Shown here in pieces: positions 45,464-55,159 of a DNA stretch of 64,000 bases. A program made the position numbers and the translations under genes. The stretch is from Shewanella gelidimarina (GTDB lineage Bacteria; Pseudomonadota; Gammaproteobacteria; Enterobacterales; Shewanellaceae), in the NCBI RefSeq assembly GCF_023283945.1, contig NZ_JAKIKW010000010.1, positions 84,848 through 148,847 on the forward strand, read 5' to 3'. How positions within the stretch are numbered: the stretch's first letter is position 1; every line of letters starts with the position of its first letter. The notes under the pieces are model-generated. The model searched no databases, was not told where the DNA came from, and saw only the letters and a program-made list of their open reading frames with translations.

Positions 45464-45615
45464 ACTTGTTCCTAAAAACTAATTAATAAAGATTAAAATG
45501 GTTTTCTCGCTAACTGAATAGTTGCTTTATAGCTGTAAAATGAAAATAGTATAAAAATAGCGATTAAAATGTTGTTGCAGTGACATGGTTAAGTCAGTGG
45601 TAGTAAAGCTTAATA

Positions 45616-45643
45616 GAAATCCCCACCTAAGTGGGGATTTTTC
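45616..45643 (+). terminator. Intrinsic terminator after the lipoprotein gene
   Basis: AAATCCCCAC, a short CTAA loop and GTGGGGATTTTT form a strong stem with a T-run, 150 bases past the stop. It lies between convergent genes and may also serve the transporter. Confidence 0.8.
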
Positions 45644-45719
45644 ATGCTAACTCCGCATCGCTTTCGAGTAATAAGTCACTGAGTGAAAGACGGCTTAGTC
45701 ATGGTTGGCTTAACAAATG

Positions 45720-47078
45720 CTATTTAGTAAATAACTGCATGATAATGACGATAATCAACAGCGGGCAAACGAACTTGACATACACTGGCCATAGCTTCCA
45801 AAACAGGCTATCGGCTTTTACTCCATCTTGCGCTGCAATAGTGTTGATCAACTTGTTACGACTCCACACCCAACCCAAGAATATCGCGATGCCTAAGGCG
45901 ATTAACGGCTGAGCTCGCTCGGTGGTTAAAGTGATCATCAATCCAAATAGCGTATTGAAGTTAAACACCACCAGCATTGATAATACGGCGATAAGGGCAC
46001 CAACCAATAGCGTTGCTTTATCACGCCCTAGTGATGTTTTCTCTACGATGTAGCTTGTAGGGACCTCAACAATAGAGATAGCAGAGGTGAGGCCTGCAAT
46101 GGTCATCAACATGAAGAAAATAATGGCGAGTAGATACTGACTTACACCGCCTAAGGTATCAAATAGCGCTGGCAATACGGTAAACACTAAGGTGTCGGAA
46201 TTGAGCAAACTGCCATCTTCTGCGAATATCTGTACGCCGTTGTGCTGTGCAACATACATGGCTGGGATCACCATTAATGCCGCTAAAAAGGCAACACTGG
46301 TGTCGGTTAACGTGACATAGGCGGTTAGCTTGCCGAGATCCTCATTTTGGTTTAAATAGGCACCGTAAACCATCATTGCACCGGTACCTATGGTGAGCGA
46401 GAAGAAGGTTTGCCCAAGGGCTCCAACCAGCACGTCGGCTTCAAATATACGGCTAAAATCAGGTACGAGTAATACTTCAAGCCCTTGCATTGCAGCCGGT
46501 TGCGTTAATATGTAAGCCACACCGGCGACTAAAATAATCAGTAACATTGGCATTAATCGCTTTGACCAGCGCTCGATCCCTTGCTGTACGCCTTGGCGAA
46601 TAACCATAATGACCATGGCGATAAAGACCAGCGTAAACACCAGATTACGGGAAAGCGAAAAGTCCATTAACCAAGCCGATACCTGTGGCTGATTGGCCAT
46701 TTGCGCCACTGGCGCGAGGGCGAAACTCACAAACCAACCTGACAATATGCTGTAAAAAGTACAGATGAGCGTGGCGGTAATAATGGAGATAAAACCGATA
46801 GTTTTACCTATCTTTTTAGCCATAGGATTGTTGGCGATTTTTGCCATGGCGTCAGCAGGGTTTGTTTGACCGTGGCGACCAATCATCAGCTCCGCAAGCA
46901 ACATGGGGTAACCAAGCAGTAGGATCAAAATGAGATATACCAGTAAAAATGCGCCACCACCATGAGTTGCTGCTTGCGTAGGAAAACCCCAAATATTACC
47001 CACGCCAACAGCGCTGCCTGCAGCGGCCATGATAAAGCCAATTCTAGAGCTGAAATGCCCCTGTTTTACAGTGCTCAT
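45720..47078 (-). CDS. Neurotransmitter:sodium symporter (NSS/SNF) family transporter
   Basis: A 452-aa inner-membrane protein with about 11-12 hydrophobic helices. The first helix has the sodium-binding signature FIMAAAGSAVGVGNIWGFP, followed by GGGAFLLVYL; these define the family. Bacterial members take up amino acids (for example tryptophan or leucine) with Na+. Substrate cannot be read directly. A single gene; an Lrp-type regulator lies 290 bases upstream in the same direction and might control it. Confidence 0.9.
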   Translation of the reverse strand: MSTVKQGHFSSRIGFIMAAAGSAVGVGNIWGFPTQAATHGGGAFLLVYLILILLLGYPMLLAELMIGRHGQTNPADAMAKIANNPMAKKIGKTIGFISIITATLICTFYSILSGWFVSFALAPVAQMANQPQVSAWLMDFSLSRNLVFTLVFIAMVIMVIRQGVQQGIERWSKRLMPMLLIILVAGVAYILTQPAAMQGLEVLLVPDFSRIFEADVLVGALGQTFFSLTIGTGAMMVYGAYLNQNEDLGKLTAYVTLTDTSVAFLAALMVIPAMYVAQHNGVQIFAEDGSLLNSDTLVFTVLPALFDTLGGVSQYLLAIIFFMLMTIAGLTSAISIVEVPTSYIVEKTSLGRDKATLLVGALIAVLSMLVVFNFNTLFGLMITLTTERAQPLIALGIAIFLGWVWSRNKLINTIAAQDGVKADSLFWKLWPVYVKFVCPLLIIVIIMQLFTK

Positions 47079-47365
47079 AAATGATCTCGAACCAATGAAA
47101 GAGCGCGCATGATAGAGTTTTAAATACGTAGGTCAACGCAATCAATAGGCGTTAATGTCGGTAATGCAAGTAGAGATAATCTTAATTTGGCATAGAGCCA
47201 AGATTAAAATCTTAAAAATCACCAATTGACGATTTTATTTTGCGTTGATGAGTGTTTGCTGCCCTTGTGGCGCAATTTAATCATTTATTGGTTTATTAGA
47301 AAAGTGCGACCGAATCCACAGATTATAGTCGCAATAGGCAAGACTGGAGGCTGGTTTGCGCTAAT

Positions 47366-47851
47366 TTAGTCAGCAGACTGAGGCAGCGGGATCTGAGTTT
47401 GGTTTTTGACCTGTTTAAGTACAAAGCTTGAGTGTACACCGGCAATCTTTTCATTGGTGGTGAGTTTATCGAGCAGAAAAACTTTAAAAGCGGACATGTC
47501 TTTAACCAATACTTTTAATTGGTAATCGGCATCACTACCCGTGAGTAAACAGCACTCTTGTACTTCGTCATAAGAGGCAACTTTGGCTTCAAATCCCTCT
47601 AAAGTCTCACTAGAATGCTTTTCGAGTCGCACATGGATATAAGCGGTGAGCGCTAAGTCAAAATGTGCAGGGCTAAGCAAGGTGGCATAGCCTGCAATAT
47701 AACCCGCTTCTTCTAACGCTTTGACTCTGCGAGAACAAGGCGAAGGAGATAGACCAACTTTCTCAGCGAGTTCTTGGTTAGACAACTTTCCATGTTGCTG
47801 CACCAGTTTGAGGATATGCAGATCAATTTTGTCTAATTGAATGTCAGCCAT
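47366..47851 (-). CDS. Lrp/AsnC-family transcriptional regulator
   Basis: A 161-aa protein with the AsnC-type HTH (KLSNQELAEKVGLSPSPCSRRVKALEEAGYI, residues 22-52) and a C-terminal RAM effector domain (ECCLLTGSDADYQLKVLVKD). Length and layout match Lrp/AsnC proteins, which sense amino acids. It precedes the NSS amino acid transporter gene in the same direction. Confidence 0.9.
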   Translation of the reverse strand: MADIQLDKIDLHILKLVQQHGKLSNQELAEKVGLSPSPCSRRVKALEEAGYIAGYATLLSPAHFDLALTAYIHVRLEKHSSETLEGFEAKVASYDEVQECCLLTGSDADYQLKVLVKDMSAFKVFLLDKLTTNEKIAGVHSSFVLKQVKNQTQIPLPQSAD

Positions 47852-47933
47852 TGGGGTTTCTCTTAAAAGTCAGATAACGTCTTAGGCAGCATACCCTTAT
47901 TCTATTTAAGTTCAAGGTGTTGGAGCTTAGCCG

Positions 47934-48803
47934 CTATTCGTTTGCTGATAGTTTCTGCACCCTATTCACTCTTATCGACAGTGTTTGCATCACTGCAATG
48001 CTGCTTAAAGCGATAATACCGCCAAGGACGGTTGAAGCGAGAACATCTTGTGGCCAATGCATGCCGAGCCACATGCGGCTAAAGCCCATTGCAATCGCCC
48101 AGCTAAAGAGTGCTGTTGGCAATAGAGTTTGCCCTGCTAATAACAGGTAGAAACTTACCACCAGCGCCAAGGTGACGGCAAATAATGTGTGACCAGAGGG
48201 GAAAGAATAACCAACCTCGTGCTGCCAATGTCCTTTAATGGCTGAGCTCAAGTTGATATCGGTGCGGGCGACTTCCAGTTGTTCAACGGCAGTGCTAATC
48301 ATCGCCCGTTTGTTTGTTTTGTTGTGTTGATAAAAGTCATCGGTATTGAGCAGTGATTCTTGAGCTAGTAGTGCAGCATAAGGTCTTGCTTCGGCAAAAA
48401 AGGGTTTTAAAAAATGATTAAGGCTTAGGGTGGCTGCCATGCTGATGGAAACGGCGAGTACTAGCTGTAAAAACAGAGGTTTAGCAAGATTGCGATAACA
48501 AGCGATAAGAATGACAATACCCGTGGCGATACCATAGGGCGCAGTGCCAGTGCTGGTGATCCAATACAGTAATTGTGCAAAGTGAGTATCGAGCTCAATG
48601 CGCGGGAACATGCTGACTGAAAATATATAAAGGCTCGCAGGGATAAGGAGCAACGTCGCCCAGCCGATGAGTAGGAGTTTGGAGCTGGTTTTAGCGTCAC
48701 GATGTAAAGAGTTCAATATGGGCCTCAGTGAGCAAGATGGTAGCTGTTGTCTGTTACCCAGAAGCACTCTGTGAAACTGGAGTGGACTGGAGTTATATGG
48801 CAT
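47934..48803 (-). CDS. PAP2-family membrane phosphatase
   Basis: All three phosphatase motifs are visible: K-x6-RP (FLKPFFAEARPYA), PSGH (FPSGHTLFAV) and SR-x5-H-x3-D (SRMWLGMHWPQD). About five to six hydrophobic segments place it in the inner membrane, with the active site facing the periplasm, as in PgpB or undecaprenyl-pyrophosphate phosphatases. The ATG at 48803 has no SD; a TTG at 48716 preceded by GAGG would give a shorter protein with the first helix near the start and may be the true start. Confidence 0.82.
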   Translation of the reverse strand: MPYNSSPLQFHRVLLGNRQQLPSCSLRPILNSLHRDAKTSSKLLLIGWATLLLIPASLYIFSVSMFPRIELDTHFAQLLYWITSTGTAPYGIATGIVILIACYRNLAKPLFLQLVLAVSISMAATLSLNHFLKPFFAEARPYAALLAQESLLNTDDFYQHNKTNKRAMISTAVEQLEVARTDINLSSAIKGHWQHEVGYSFPSGHTLFAVTLALVVSFYLLLAGQTLLPTALFSWAIAMGFSRMWLGMHWPQDVLASTVLGGIIALSSIAVMQTLSIRVNRVQKLSANE

Positions 48804-48955
48804 GGCAGATTAATGATTAACGGCAGGCTATGCTAGTTCAATTAGATGAAGTGTAAATTAAACTTCTTTAACTGATATCAAAATGTTTGAAAGGCTTTTA
48901 CACCAGCGCGGGTCTATTGCTGAAATTAACTATTGAAAAAGATTGAGAGCCCTAC

Positions 48956-49801
48956 ATGCTAACGTCATTCAAATCATTGTCAGTTGCAAGCAGCGTAACA
49001 ATATCCCGTTGCTTGTTAGCCAGCTTTTTGTTGCTCACTGCGATAACGCGCTTTTCCGCGGCCGATAGTCAGTACTTCACTAAGCAACTACTTGAAATCG
49101 ATCTCCCCAGCATGCCTTGGTTAGCCGCTGGCTTAGGTATATTGCAATTAGTTGTCGTTGTTGCGCTTATGATGCCAAGTCAGCGTTGGAGCCAGATCAT
49201 GCTCTATGTTTATGCAGCATTAGCGACAGTGCCGTTATTCATGCTAGTGACTCATCCCGTTTGGATTGACGCGTTAGGGGGATTTCCGGCGATTGGCGCA
49301 GGGCAGGGATTGATTAAGTATTTGGGGATTTCAGCCGTTTCATTATATCTGGCATCATATTATGCCAACCATACACTGGTTAACAAAGTGGCAGTGAAAT
49401 TGGTGCTTGCTGGCATTCTATTGGTGATGGTTTGGATCGGATTGATGAAGTTTACCCAAATTGAAGCGGATGGCATTGAAGGGCTGATGAGCACGAGTCC
49501 GCTGTTTAGCTGGATCTACTCTCTCTTTAGCGTGCTGCATGGATCTTATTTCATTGGCGTGGTGGAGTTACTCGCGGTGATGGGGATCCTGTTAGGGCGT
49601 TGGTCTAATAAGGCTTATGTTATTGGGCTTGGGATGGCAGCGTTAACGTTTGCTGCGACACAAACCTTTATTATTACGCTGCCCGCTGTGGAAACCAGCT
49701 TAGGCTTTCCCGTTTTGACTGGGAGTGGCCAGTTTATTGTTAAAGACTTAGTGTTACTGGCGGGGTGTCTAATTCTATTTGCACAGCGCAAGCCAAACTA
49801 A
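48956..49801 (+). CDS. YkgB/DUF417-like inner-membrane protein with an extra N-terminal half
   Basis: The C-terminal part (VWIGLMKFTQIEADGIEGLM, FPVLTGSGQFIVKDL) matches YkgB/RclC-like proteins (DUF417), multi-pass membrane proteins associated with reactive-chlorine response in E. coli. At 281 aa it is about 80 residues longer than YkgB; the N-terminal half has several further helices and looks DoxX-like. The terminator that follows is shared with the convergent ubiK gene. Confidence 0.65.
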   Translation: MLTSFKSLSVASSVTISRCLLASFLLLTAITRFSAADSQYFTKQLLEIDLPSMPWLAAGLGILQLVVVVALMMPSQRWSQIMLYVYAALATVPLFMLVTHPVWIDALGGFPAIGAGQGLIKYLGISAVSLYLASYYANHTLVNKVAVKLVLAGILLVMVWIGLMKFTQIEADGIEGLMSTSPLFSWIYSLFSVLHGSYFIGVVELLAVMGILLGRWSNKAYVIGLGMAALTFAATQTFIITLPAVETSLGFPVLTGSGQFIVKDLVLLAGCLILFAQRKPN

Positions 49802-49838
49802 AATATGCTTATCTCAGGACGGGACATAGGCATAATAT

Positions 49839-49869
49839 AAAAAAGCACCCGCTTAAAGGGTGCTTTTTT
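49839..49869. terminator. Bidirectional intrinsic terminator
   Basis: AAAAAGCACCC, a 7-base loop and GGGTGCTTTTTT form a stem flanked by A- and T-tracts between convergent genes (the YkgB-like gene and ubiK). Confidence 0.88.
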
Positions 49870-49888
49870 GGATCACATCATGTTGAGA

Positions 49889-50143
49889 TTAGTCTTCAGC
49901 GTTTAGCTTAGCTTCTAGTGCATCCACTTGAGCTTGCAGTGCTTCTAGCTTTTCACGGGTTTTGATTAATACATGCTGCTGTACTTCAAACTCTTCACGC
50001 GAAACAACATCTAACTTCTGTAGCTGGTTTTGCAGCACTTGCTTAGTGCGTTCTTCAAATTCGCCGGCAAACTGCTTTAGTCCACTGGGTAGACTTTCGC
50101 TAAGTTGCTTGGCAACTTCTTCGATTTTCTTTGGATTGATCAT
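49889..50143 (-). CDS. ubiK: UbiK, ubiquinone biosynthesis accessory factor
   Basis: An 84-aa protein starting MINPKKIEEVAKQLSESLP with a C-terminal coiled coil (FEVQQHVLIKTREKLEAL). This is the BMFP/YqiC family; UbiK assists the UbiJ-containing complex that assembles ubiquinone. It lies between the efflux operon and the YkgB-like gene and has no operon partner. Confidence 0.88.
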   Translation of the reverse strand: MINPKKIEEVAKQLSESLPSGLKQFAGEFEERTKQVLQNQLQKLDVVSREEFEVQQHVLIKTREKLEALQAQVDALEAKLNAED

Positions 50144-50263
50144 CTTTAATATCCGCTAGGGTGCCTGTTCAGTATGGCAGTGATTGTACCTTAGGAGATG
50201 GCGATTACCAAAAGATTCACCATTTGCTGAGTGCCGTGTAGAGGCACTTCGGCAACCGATAAC

Positions 50264-50297
50264 AAAAAGGCCCACAAGGATATCTCATTGTGGGCCC
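50264..50297 (-). terminator. Intrinsic terminator of the RND efflux operon
   Basis: GGCCCACAA and TTGTGGGCC pair around a 10-base loop and are followed on the minus strand by TTTTTG, about 20 bases past the RND stop. Confidence 0.85.
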
Positions 50298-50316
50298 TTA
50301 TGCTGTCGATTATGGA

Positions 50317-53300
50317 TTACGACTCCTGTTGTAGCTCTTCATCAAATACCGGCAAAGGCTGGTGCTTTTCTGCCAAATAGGTATAGATAACGGGCAATAC
50401 AAACAGGGTGAAAATAGTCCCGATGGCAAGGCCAGAGACAATAACCAGTCCGATATTGAAGCGAGCAACCGCTCCAGCACCTACAGCAAAGAGCAGTGGT
50501 ATGAGTCCCGCTATCATTGCTGCTGTGGTCATTAAGATCGGACGCAATCTAATGGTGGCGGCGTGCTTAATGGCATCTACTCTACTTAAGCCGTTATGCA
50601 GTTGCTCCTCTTTGGCGACTTCACACATTAAAATACCGTGTTTGGTAATAAGGCCAACTAAGGTAATGAGCCCGACCTGTGTGTAGATATTCATCGAAGA
50701 TAGCCCCATAACGTGGGTCCAGCCGAGTGCGATTAACGCGCCACTGATGGCTAATGGCACAGAGACCAATATCACTAGTGGGTCTTTCAGGCTTTCGAAC
50801 TGGCTAGCGAGAACCAAAAAGATAATCGCCAGTGCTAAAGCAAAGGTCGCATATAGCGCTGAACCTTCGGTGACGTATTGACGGGCTTCGCCAAGGAAGT
50901 CGTAGCTATAACCTTTAGGTAAATCGTTATCACCAATGTTTTGCAGGAAGGCAATCGCATCACCAATAGCAACACCAGGGGTGGCTACGCCGCCAACCGT
51001 TACCGCATTCATTTGGTTGAAGTGGGGTAATGATCGCGGCTCTGAGATCATCTCTATGTCGACCAAGCTGGATAACGGAATAGAGCGTCCGTCGGCCGCC
51101 GTCACGTAATAACCTGCAAGTGATTCAGGGTTAGCACGATATTTGCGGTCCACTTGAGGGATAACCTCATAAGAGCGACCGTCGAGGTTGATACGGTTTA
51201 CATAACCATCACTCATCATCGTGGTTAGCGTAATACCAATATCTTGCATGGTGATGCCATAAGCACCGGCTAAATCACGTTTGATGTGGATTTTCATGGT
51301 GCCAGAATCAAACTTAAGGTTAATTTCTGAGTAAACAAACAGTGGGCTTTGCTGCACTTTTTCAAGTACGCCACTACCAATTTGAAACAGACTCTCAAAA
51401 GATGCAGAGCTGGTGATCACAAACTGAATCGGTAAGCCGCCAGAGGCACCTGGTAGCTCAGGCATTTGGAAGGTCGTTACCGCCATACCTGGAACCGTTT
51501 TAACTTCTTTTCCGAGAATTTTTTGCATCTCTTTTTGGCTTTTATCTCGCTCACTCCAAGGCACCAATGGTGCAATGCCAAATGCTTGGTTAGCATTTGG
51601 CACACCCACAAAGGCAAGTGATGCAGCCGCTTCGGGATGGGCAGTGATCATGTCTGTGACTATCGACATGTTGGACTGAATATAATCCAAGTTAGCACTT
51701 GAAGGTGCCGTGCCCATCATCATCACCACGCTTTTGTCTTCGTTAGGAGCCAGCTCTGAGGGGATAAAGCTAAACATCACTGGTAAAGACGCAAACACAA
51801 TTACGGCAAATGCGACGATCACCGGACGGTGATTAAGCACTGCACTTAACATGCGGCTGTAGCGGTTGGTGAGGCCATTAAGAAAACGCTCAACGCCACG
51901 TTCGAACCTATTCGGCTTAGAGTGGGCTTTGAGGATCTTAGAGCACATCATTGGCGATAACGTGAGTGCCACAATACCGGAGATAAATACTGCGCCAGCA
52001 AGGGTGAGTGCAAACTCTTTAAACAGCGAGCCAGTTATTCCGCCCATTAACGCTATAGGTGCATACACTGCGGCTAACGTAATGGTCATTGAGATAACTG
52101 GGGCTGCGATTTCACGAGTACCGATTATCGCTGCTCTAAAGGGGGTTTCGCCAAGTTTGATATGCCGGTCGACATTCTCAACGACCACGATGGCGTCATC
52201 CACCACCAAGCCAATCGCCAGCACCATCGCCAACAGCGTCATTAGGTTGAGTGTAAAGCCAAACATCAGCATGACGACGGCAACACCAATCAGTGATAAC
52301 GGGATGGTGACAATTGGAATAATGACCGCCCTGAATGAACCCAAGAAGAGGGTGATAACCACAATCACAATCAGTGCCGCTTCGCCAATCGTCTTGATCA
52401 CTTCATTGATTGATTCATCAATCGCCAGTGACGAGTCGTAAAGGATACGGGCCTTCATTGATACCGGTAGGTTACGGGTGATATCTGGCATCATCGCACG
52501 CGCATCGGCTGCCACAATAAGTGGGTTAGCTGTTGGGGTGACATCTAAGCCAATAACAACCGCTTCTTGCCCATCGGCGAGTGCGCGGTAAACGTCGTGG
52601 CTTTTTTCTAAGCTGACATTGGCAATATCACCAAGGCGAATAACGAGACCGTCCTGACTGCCCACCACCAGTTTTTCTAACTCGGAAACGGTGGCGACTT
52701 GGGTGTCTGCCGTACCATTAAACAAGGTAAAGGTATTGTTTGCCTGACCGACTGCAGATTGATAGTTGTTAGCTTGTAGTACGTTCATTACGTCTGTCGA
52801 CGATAAGCTAAAAGCGCCCATGCGTGCTGGATCTAACCAGATGCGCATGGCGTACTTAATACCGCCATATAGATTGACTTTGGCGACACCATCAATGGTG
52901 AACAACTCTGGCTTTACCACGCGCTCAAGATAGTCGGTAATTTGGCTAGAGTTAATTTCCTCACTGTAAAATGAGATGTATAACACTGATGTTTGTGAGC
53001 CGGTAGACATGTCTACCGTTGGGTCTTCCGCCTCTTTAGGAAGCTGCGACCGTACTGAGTTAACTTTAGCGAGAATGTCTGCCAGCGCACCATTGGGATC
53101 GGTGTTGAGTTTCATGTAGACGGTGATTTTTGAGCTACCCAAAAAACTGTCTGAGGTCATGAAATCAACGTTGTCAGCTTGAGCTAAAGCTTGCTCAAGC
53201 GGTTGGGTAATAAAGCCTTGTATCAAGTTTGAATCGGCACCGTAATAACTGGTGGTGACAGTGACCACAGTATTGGTCATTTCAGGGTACTCTCGAACCT

Positions 53301-53397
53301 GCATACTGTTTAGCGAATAAAAGCCAAGTAATAGGATTAGAAAGCTAATTGACGCAGCCAACACAGGTCTGCGGATAAATATATCAGTAAAGCGCAT
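50317..53397 (-). CDS. RND multidrug efflux transporter (HAE1 type, AcrB/MexI-like)
   Basis: A 1026-aa inner-membrane transporter. It begins MRFTDIFIRRPVLAASISFL, has the proton-relay Asp pair in GLVVDDAIVVVENVDRH and a Lys in the fourth/tenth-helix region (LITKHGILMCEVAKE), all as in AcrB. Two large periplasmic loops separate helices 1-2 and 7-8. It pumps hydrophobic compounds with protons. It is last in an operon with the adaptor gene (15 bases upstream) and the TetR gene. No outer-membrane channel gene is next to it, so a TolC-type protein from elsewhere must be used. Confidence 0.92.
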   Translation of the reverse strand: MRFTDIFIRRPVLAASISFLILLLGFYSLNSMQVREYPEMTNTVVTVTTSYYGADSNLIQGFITQPLEQALAQADNVDFMTSDSFLGSSKITVYMKLNTDPNGALADILAKVNSVRSQLPKEAEDPTVDMSTGSQTSVLYISFYSEEINSSQITDYLERVVKPELFTIDGVAKVNLYGGIKYAMRIWLDPARMGAFSLSSTDVMNVLQANNYQSAVGQANNTFTLFNGTADTQVATVSELEKLVVGSQDGLVIRLGDIANVSLEKSHDVYRALADGQEAVVIGLDVTPTANPLIVAADARAMMPDITRNLPVSMKARILYDSSLAIDESINEVIKTIGEAALIVIVVITLFLGSFRAVIIPIVTIPLSLIGVAVVMLMFGFTLNLMTLLAMVLAIGLVVDDAIVVVENVDRHIKLGETPFRAAIIGTREIAAPVISMTITLAAVYAPIALMGGITGSLFKEFALTLAGAVFISGIVALTLSPMMCSKILKAHSKPNRFERGVERFLNGLTNRYSRMLSAVLNHRPVIVAFAVIVFASLPVMFSFIPSELAPNEDKSVVMMMGTAPSSANLDYIQSNMSIVTDMITAHPEAAASLAFVGVPNANQAFGIAPLVPWSERDKSQKEMQKILGKEVKTVPGMAVTTFQMPELPGASGGLPIQFVITSSASFESLFQIGSGVLEKVQQSPLFVYSEINLKFDSGTMKIHIKRDLAGAYGITMQDIGITLTTMMSDGYVNRINLDGRSYEVIPQVDRKYRANPESLAGYYVTAADGRSIPLSSLVDIEMISEPRSLPHFNQMNAVTVGGVATPGVAIGDAIAFLQNIGDNDLPKGYSYDFLGEARQYVTEGSALYATFALALAIIFLVLASQFESLKDPLVILVSVPLAISGALIALGWTHVMGLSSMNIYTQVGLITLVGLITKHGILMCEVAKEEQLHNGLSRVDAIKHAATIRLRPILMTTAAMIAGLIPLLFAVGAGAVARFNIGLVIVSGLAIGTIFTLFVLPVIYTYLAEKHQPLPVFDEELQQES

Positions 53398-53412
53398 GAC
53401 TCTGACCTCCGC

Positions 53413-54531
53413 TTATAGCTGTGGCAATGTGGCGGGAGGAGTTAATGCTTTGTCCTCGCTGACACTGATTTTGCTATTGTTACTCAAGCGAACTTGGCCA
53501 GAGGTGACTATCATATCGCCAGGCTTTATTTCGCCTGTCACTAACGCATTATGAATACCACGTTCAACCACACTCACATTGATCTGTTTAACGCGTTTAA
53601 CTTGCTCGCCGTCTTCGACTTTGTCTTCAATGACATAAACTGAGTTGCCGTAAAGGGTAAAGCTGATGGCCGTTTGTGGTAGCACGATTTGTTCAACGAG
53701 TTCAGGCAACAGGATGTCGACTTTAGCAAACATTCCGCTACGCAATTTTGAATCGGTATTGGGAATTTGCGCCTGTACTTGAATCAAACCACTTTGGTAA
53801 AAAACAGCGGGTTCAATTGCCGATATTATGCCTTCAAAGGGTTCGGTCGGATAAGCGTCAACATAGACATGCACAGCTTGTCCTGTCGCGATATGCGGTA
53901 ACTGTGTTTGTGGAATGGTGAAACGAATTTTCATGGTGCTGATATCTTCAAGGCGCACAATTTTAGTGCCTGTTTGCAGATACTCACCTAAATTGACGTT
54001 ACGAATACCCACTAAACCTGCAAAGGGAGCGCTGATTTCACGGCGGCCAATGGTGGCGCTTAAGCCTTCGCTATCAGCCACAAGTGCCAAGTATTTAGAT
54101 TCACTGTTATCAAGGTCTTGTTTAGACACTGAGTTCTGTTTGTACAATTTAGTGAGTCGTTTAAAGTCTTCTCTCGCGGCAGGCAGTTGTACTTGCTTAC
54201 TCTTAAGATTGGCTTTCTCCACTTTAGAATCGAGCTCAATCAGCATTTGGCCTGTTTCAACACGGCTACCGTTTTCAAATTTAATGGCTGACACGACACC
54301 TGCAAGTTCATTGGCGATAGTGACCCCTTGATTGGGCTCCACAAAGCCAATGGCATTAATGGTCGACTGCCAAGTGTTTGATGCAACAGTGATAGCGGTC
54401 ACTGGAGCGACTGGCTCGGGCATATTAGCAATAGCATCGGCAATTTTACCTTTTACAAACAGGTTGAATCCAATGACTGAACCAAATGCGAGTACAGCGA
54501 TAATTAACATTACCAGGGTCCATTTTTTCAT
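53413..54531 (-). CDS. RND efflux periplasmic adaptor (membrane fusion protein)
   Basis: A 372-aa adaptor with one N-terminal membrane anchor (LVMLIIAVLAFGSVIGFNLF), a biotinyl-lipoyl-like half (ANELAGVVSAIKFENGSRV ... MLIELD), an alpha-hairpin, and the other half (REISAPFAGLVGIRNVNLGE), then the beta-barrel and membrane-proximal domains. No lipobox is present. It links the RND pump to an outer-membrane channel. It lies between the TetR and RND genes. Confidence 0.9.
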   Translation of the reverse strand: MKKWTLVMLIIAVLAFGSVIGFNLFVKGKIADAIANMPEPVAPVTAITVASNTWQSTINAIGFVEPNQGVTIANELAGVVSAIKFENGSRVETGQMLIELDSKVEKANLKSKQVQLPAAREDFKRLTKLYKQNSVSKQDLDNSESKYLALVADSEGLSATIGRREISAPFAGLVGIRNVNLGEYLQTGTKIVRLEDISTMKIRFTIPQTQLPHIATGQAVHVYVDAYPTEPFEGIISAIEPAVFYQSGLIQVQAQIPNTDSKLRSGMFAKVDILLPELVEQIVLPQTAISFTLYGNSVYVIEDKVEDGEQVKRVKQINVSVVERGIHNALVTGEIKPGDMIVTSGQVRLSNNSKISVSEDKALTPPATLPQL

Positions 54532-54546
54532 GTCCTGATAGCTCCT

Positions 54547-55125
54547 TTAGTGAGTGGTTTTAATGGGGATTAGAATCGTTTTCCAGCATAGGTCGCAAGC
54601 AAGTTCGATTTCATGGGGTTCATACTGGATCTGTCCACGACGAGTTGTTCGAGCGATGGCCATGGCAGGTTCCATAGAGAGCGCATATAAGGCGCGTGGG
54701 TGCAAAGGCTGCATAATGCCAGCGGCTTTTCCCTCTTCAAAAAGTTGCTTTAGTGGTGCAAACAGAGTGATTTCGATATTGCGGATCTCTTCATTATTGA
54801 TTTCAGGTAGATGGGCATACTGCTCATAGCTTAAATTTGTTGGAGTGCGTTGTTTACCAAAACTATGCATTTTTAACCATATACGTTTAAACCTTTGCTC
54901 TAATGTACCTAGCTGGTGGTCTTCTAATATAAAGGCTGCAACATGCGCTAGAACGTCCTTCCTAAGCTCTAAGATCAATTCGTTTTTGTCTTTAAAGTAG
55001 CGATAGATTGTGCCCGCCGCGACACCCGCTTCATTAGCCACTTGTTGCATCGACAGGCCTTGAATACCGCTAGAAGCGATAATCTTCTCTGTCGCTCTTA
55101 AAATTAAGTCACGTTTGTTTGGCAT
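54547..55125 (-). CDS. TetR/AcrR-family repressor of the efflux operon
   Basis: A 192-aa protein with a TetR HTH (GLSMQQVANEAGVAAGTIYRYFKDKNELILELR) at residues 23-55 and the helical ligand domain after it. It is first in the tetR-adaptor-pump operon, so it probably represses itself and the pump. A perfect palindrome, TGAATGAACGTTCATTCA, lies 16 bases before its start and is the expected operator. Confidence 0.9.
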   Translation of the reverse strand: MPNKRDLILRATEKIIASSGIQGLSMQQVANEAGVAAGTIYRYFKDKNELILELRKDVLAHVAAFILEDHQLGTLEQRFKRIWLKMHSFGKQRTPTNLSYEQYAHLPEINNEEIRNIEITLFAPLKQLFEEGKAAGIMQPLHPRALYALSMEPAMAIARTTRRGQIQYEPHEIELACDLCWKTILIPIKTTH

Positions 55126-55141
55126 AGTCGTTACCAGGATA

Positions 55142-55159
55142 TGAATGAACGTTCATTCA
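55142..55159. promoter_or_regulatory. TetR-type operator palindrome
   Basis: TGAATGAACGTTCATTCA is a perfect 18-bp palindrome directly upstream of the repressor gene. Sites with TGAAT...ATTCA arms are common for AcrR-like repressors. Occupancy would block transcription of the efflux operon. Confidence 0.75.

Noticed and set aside
45631..45912. Plus-strand ORF of 93 aa after the terminator
   Set aside because: Mostly antisense to the 3' end of the NSS transporter gene.
51866..52441. Plus-strand ORF of 191 aa
   Set aside because: Antisense to the middle of the RND pump gene; Ser/Thr/Ile-rich low-complexity translation with no domain.
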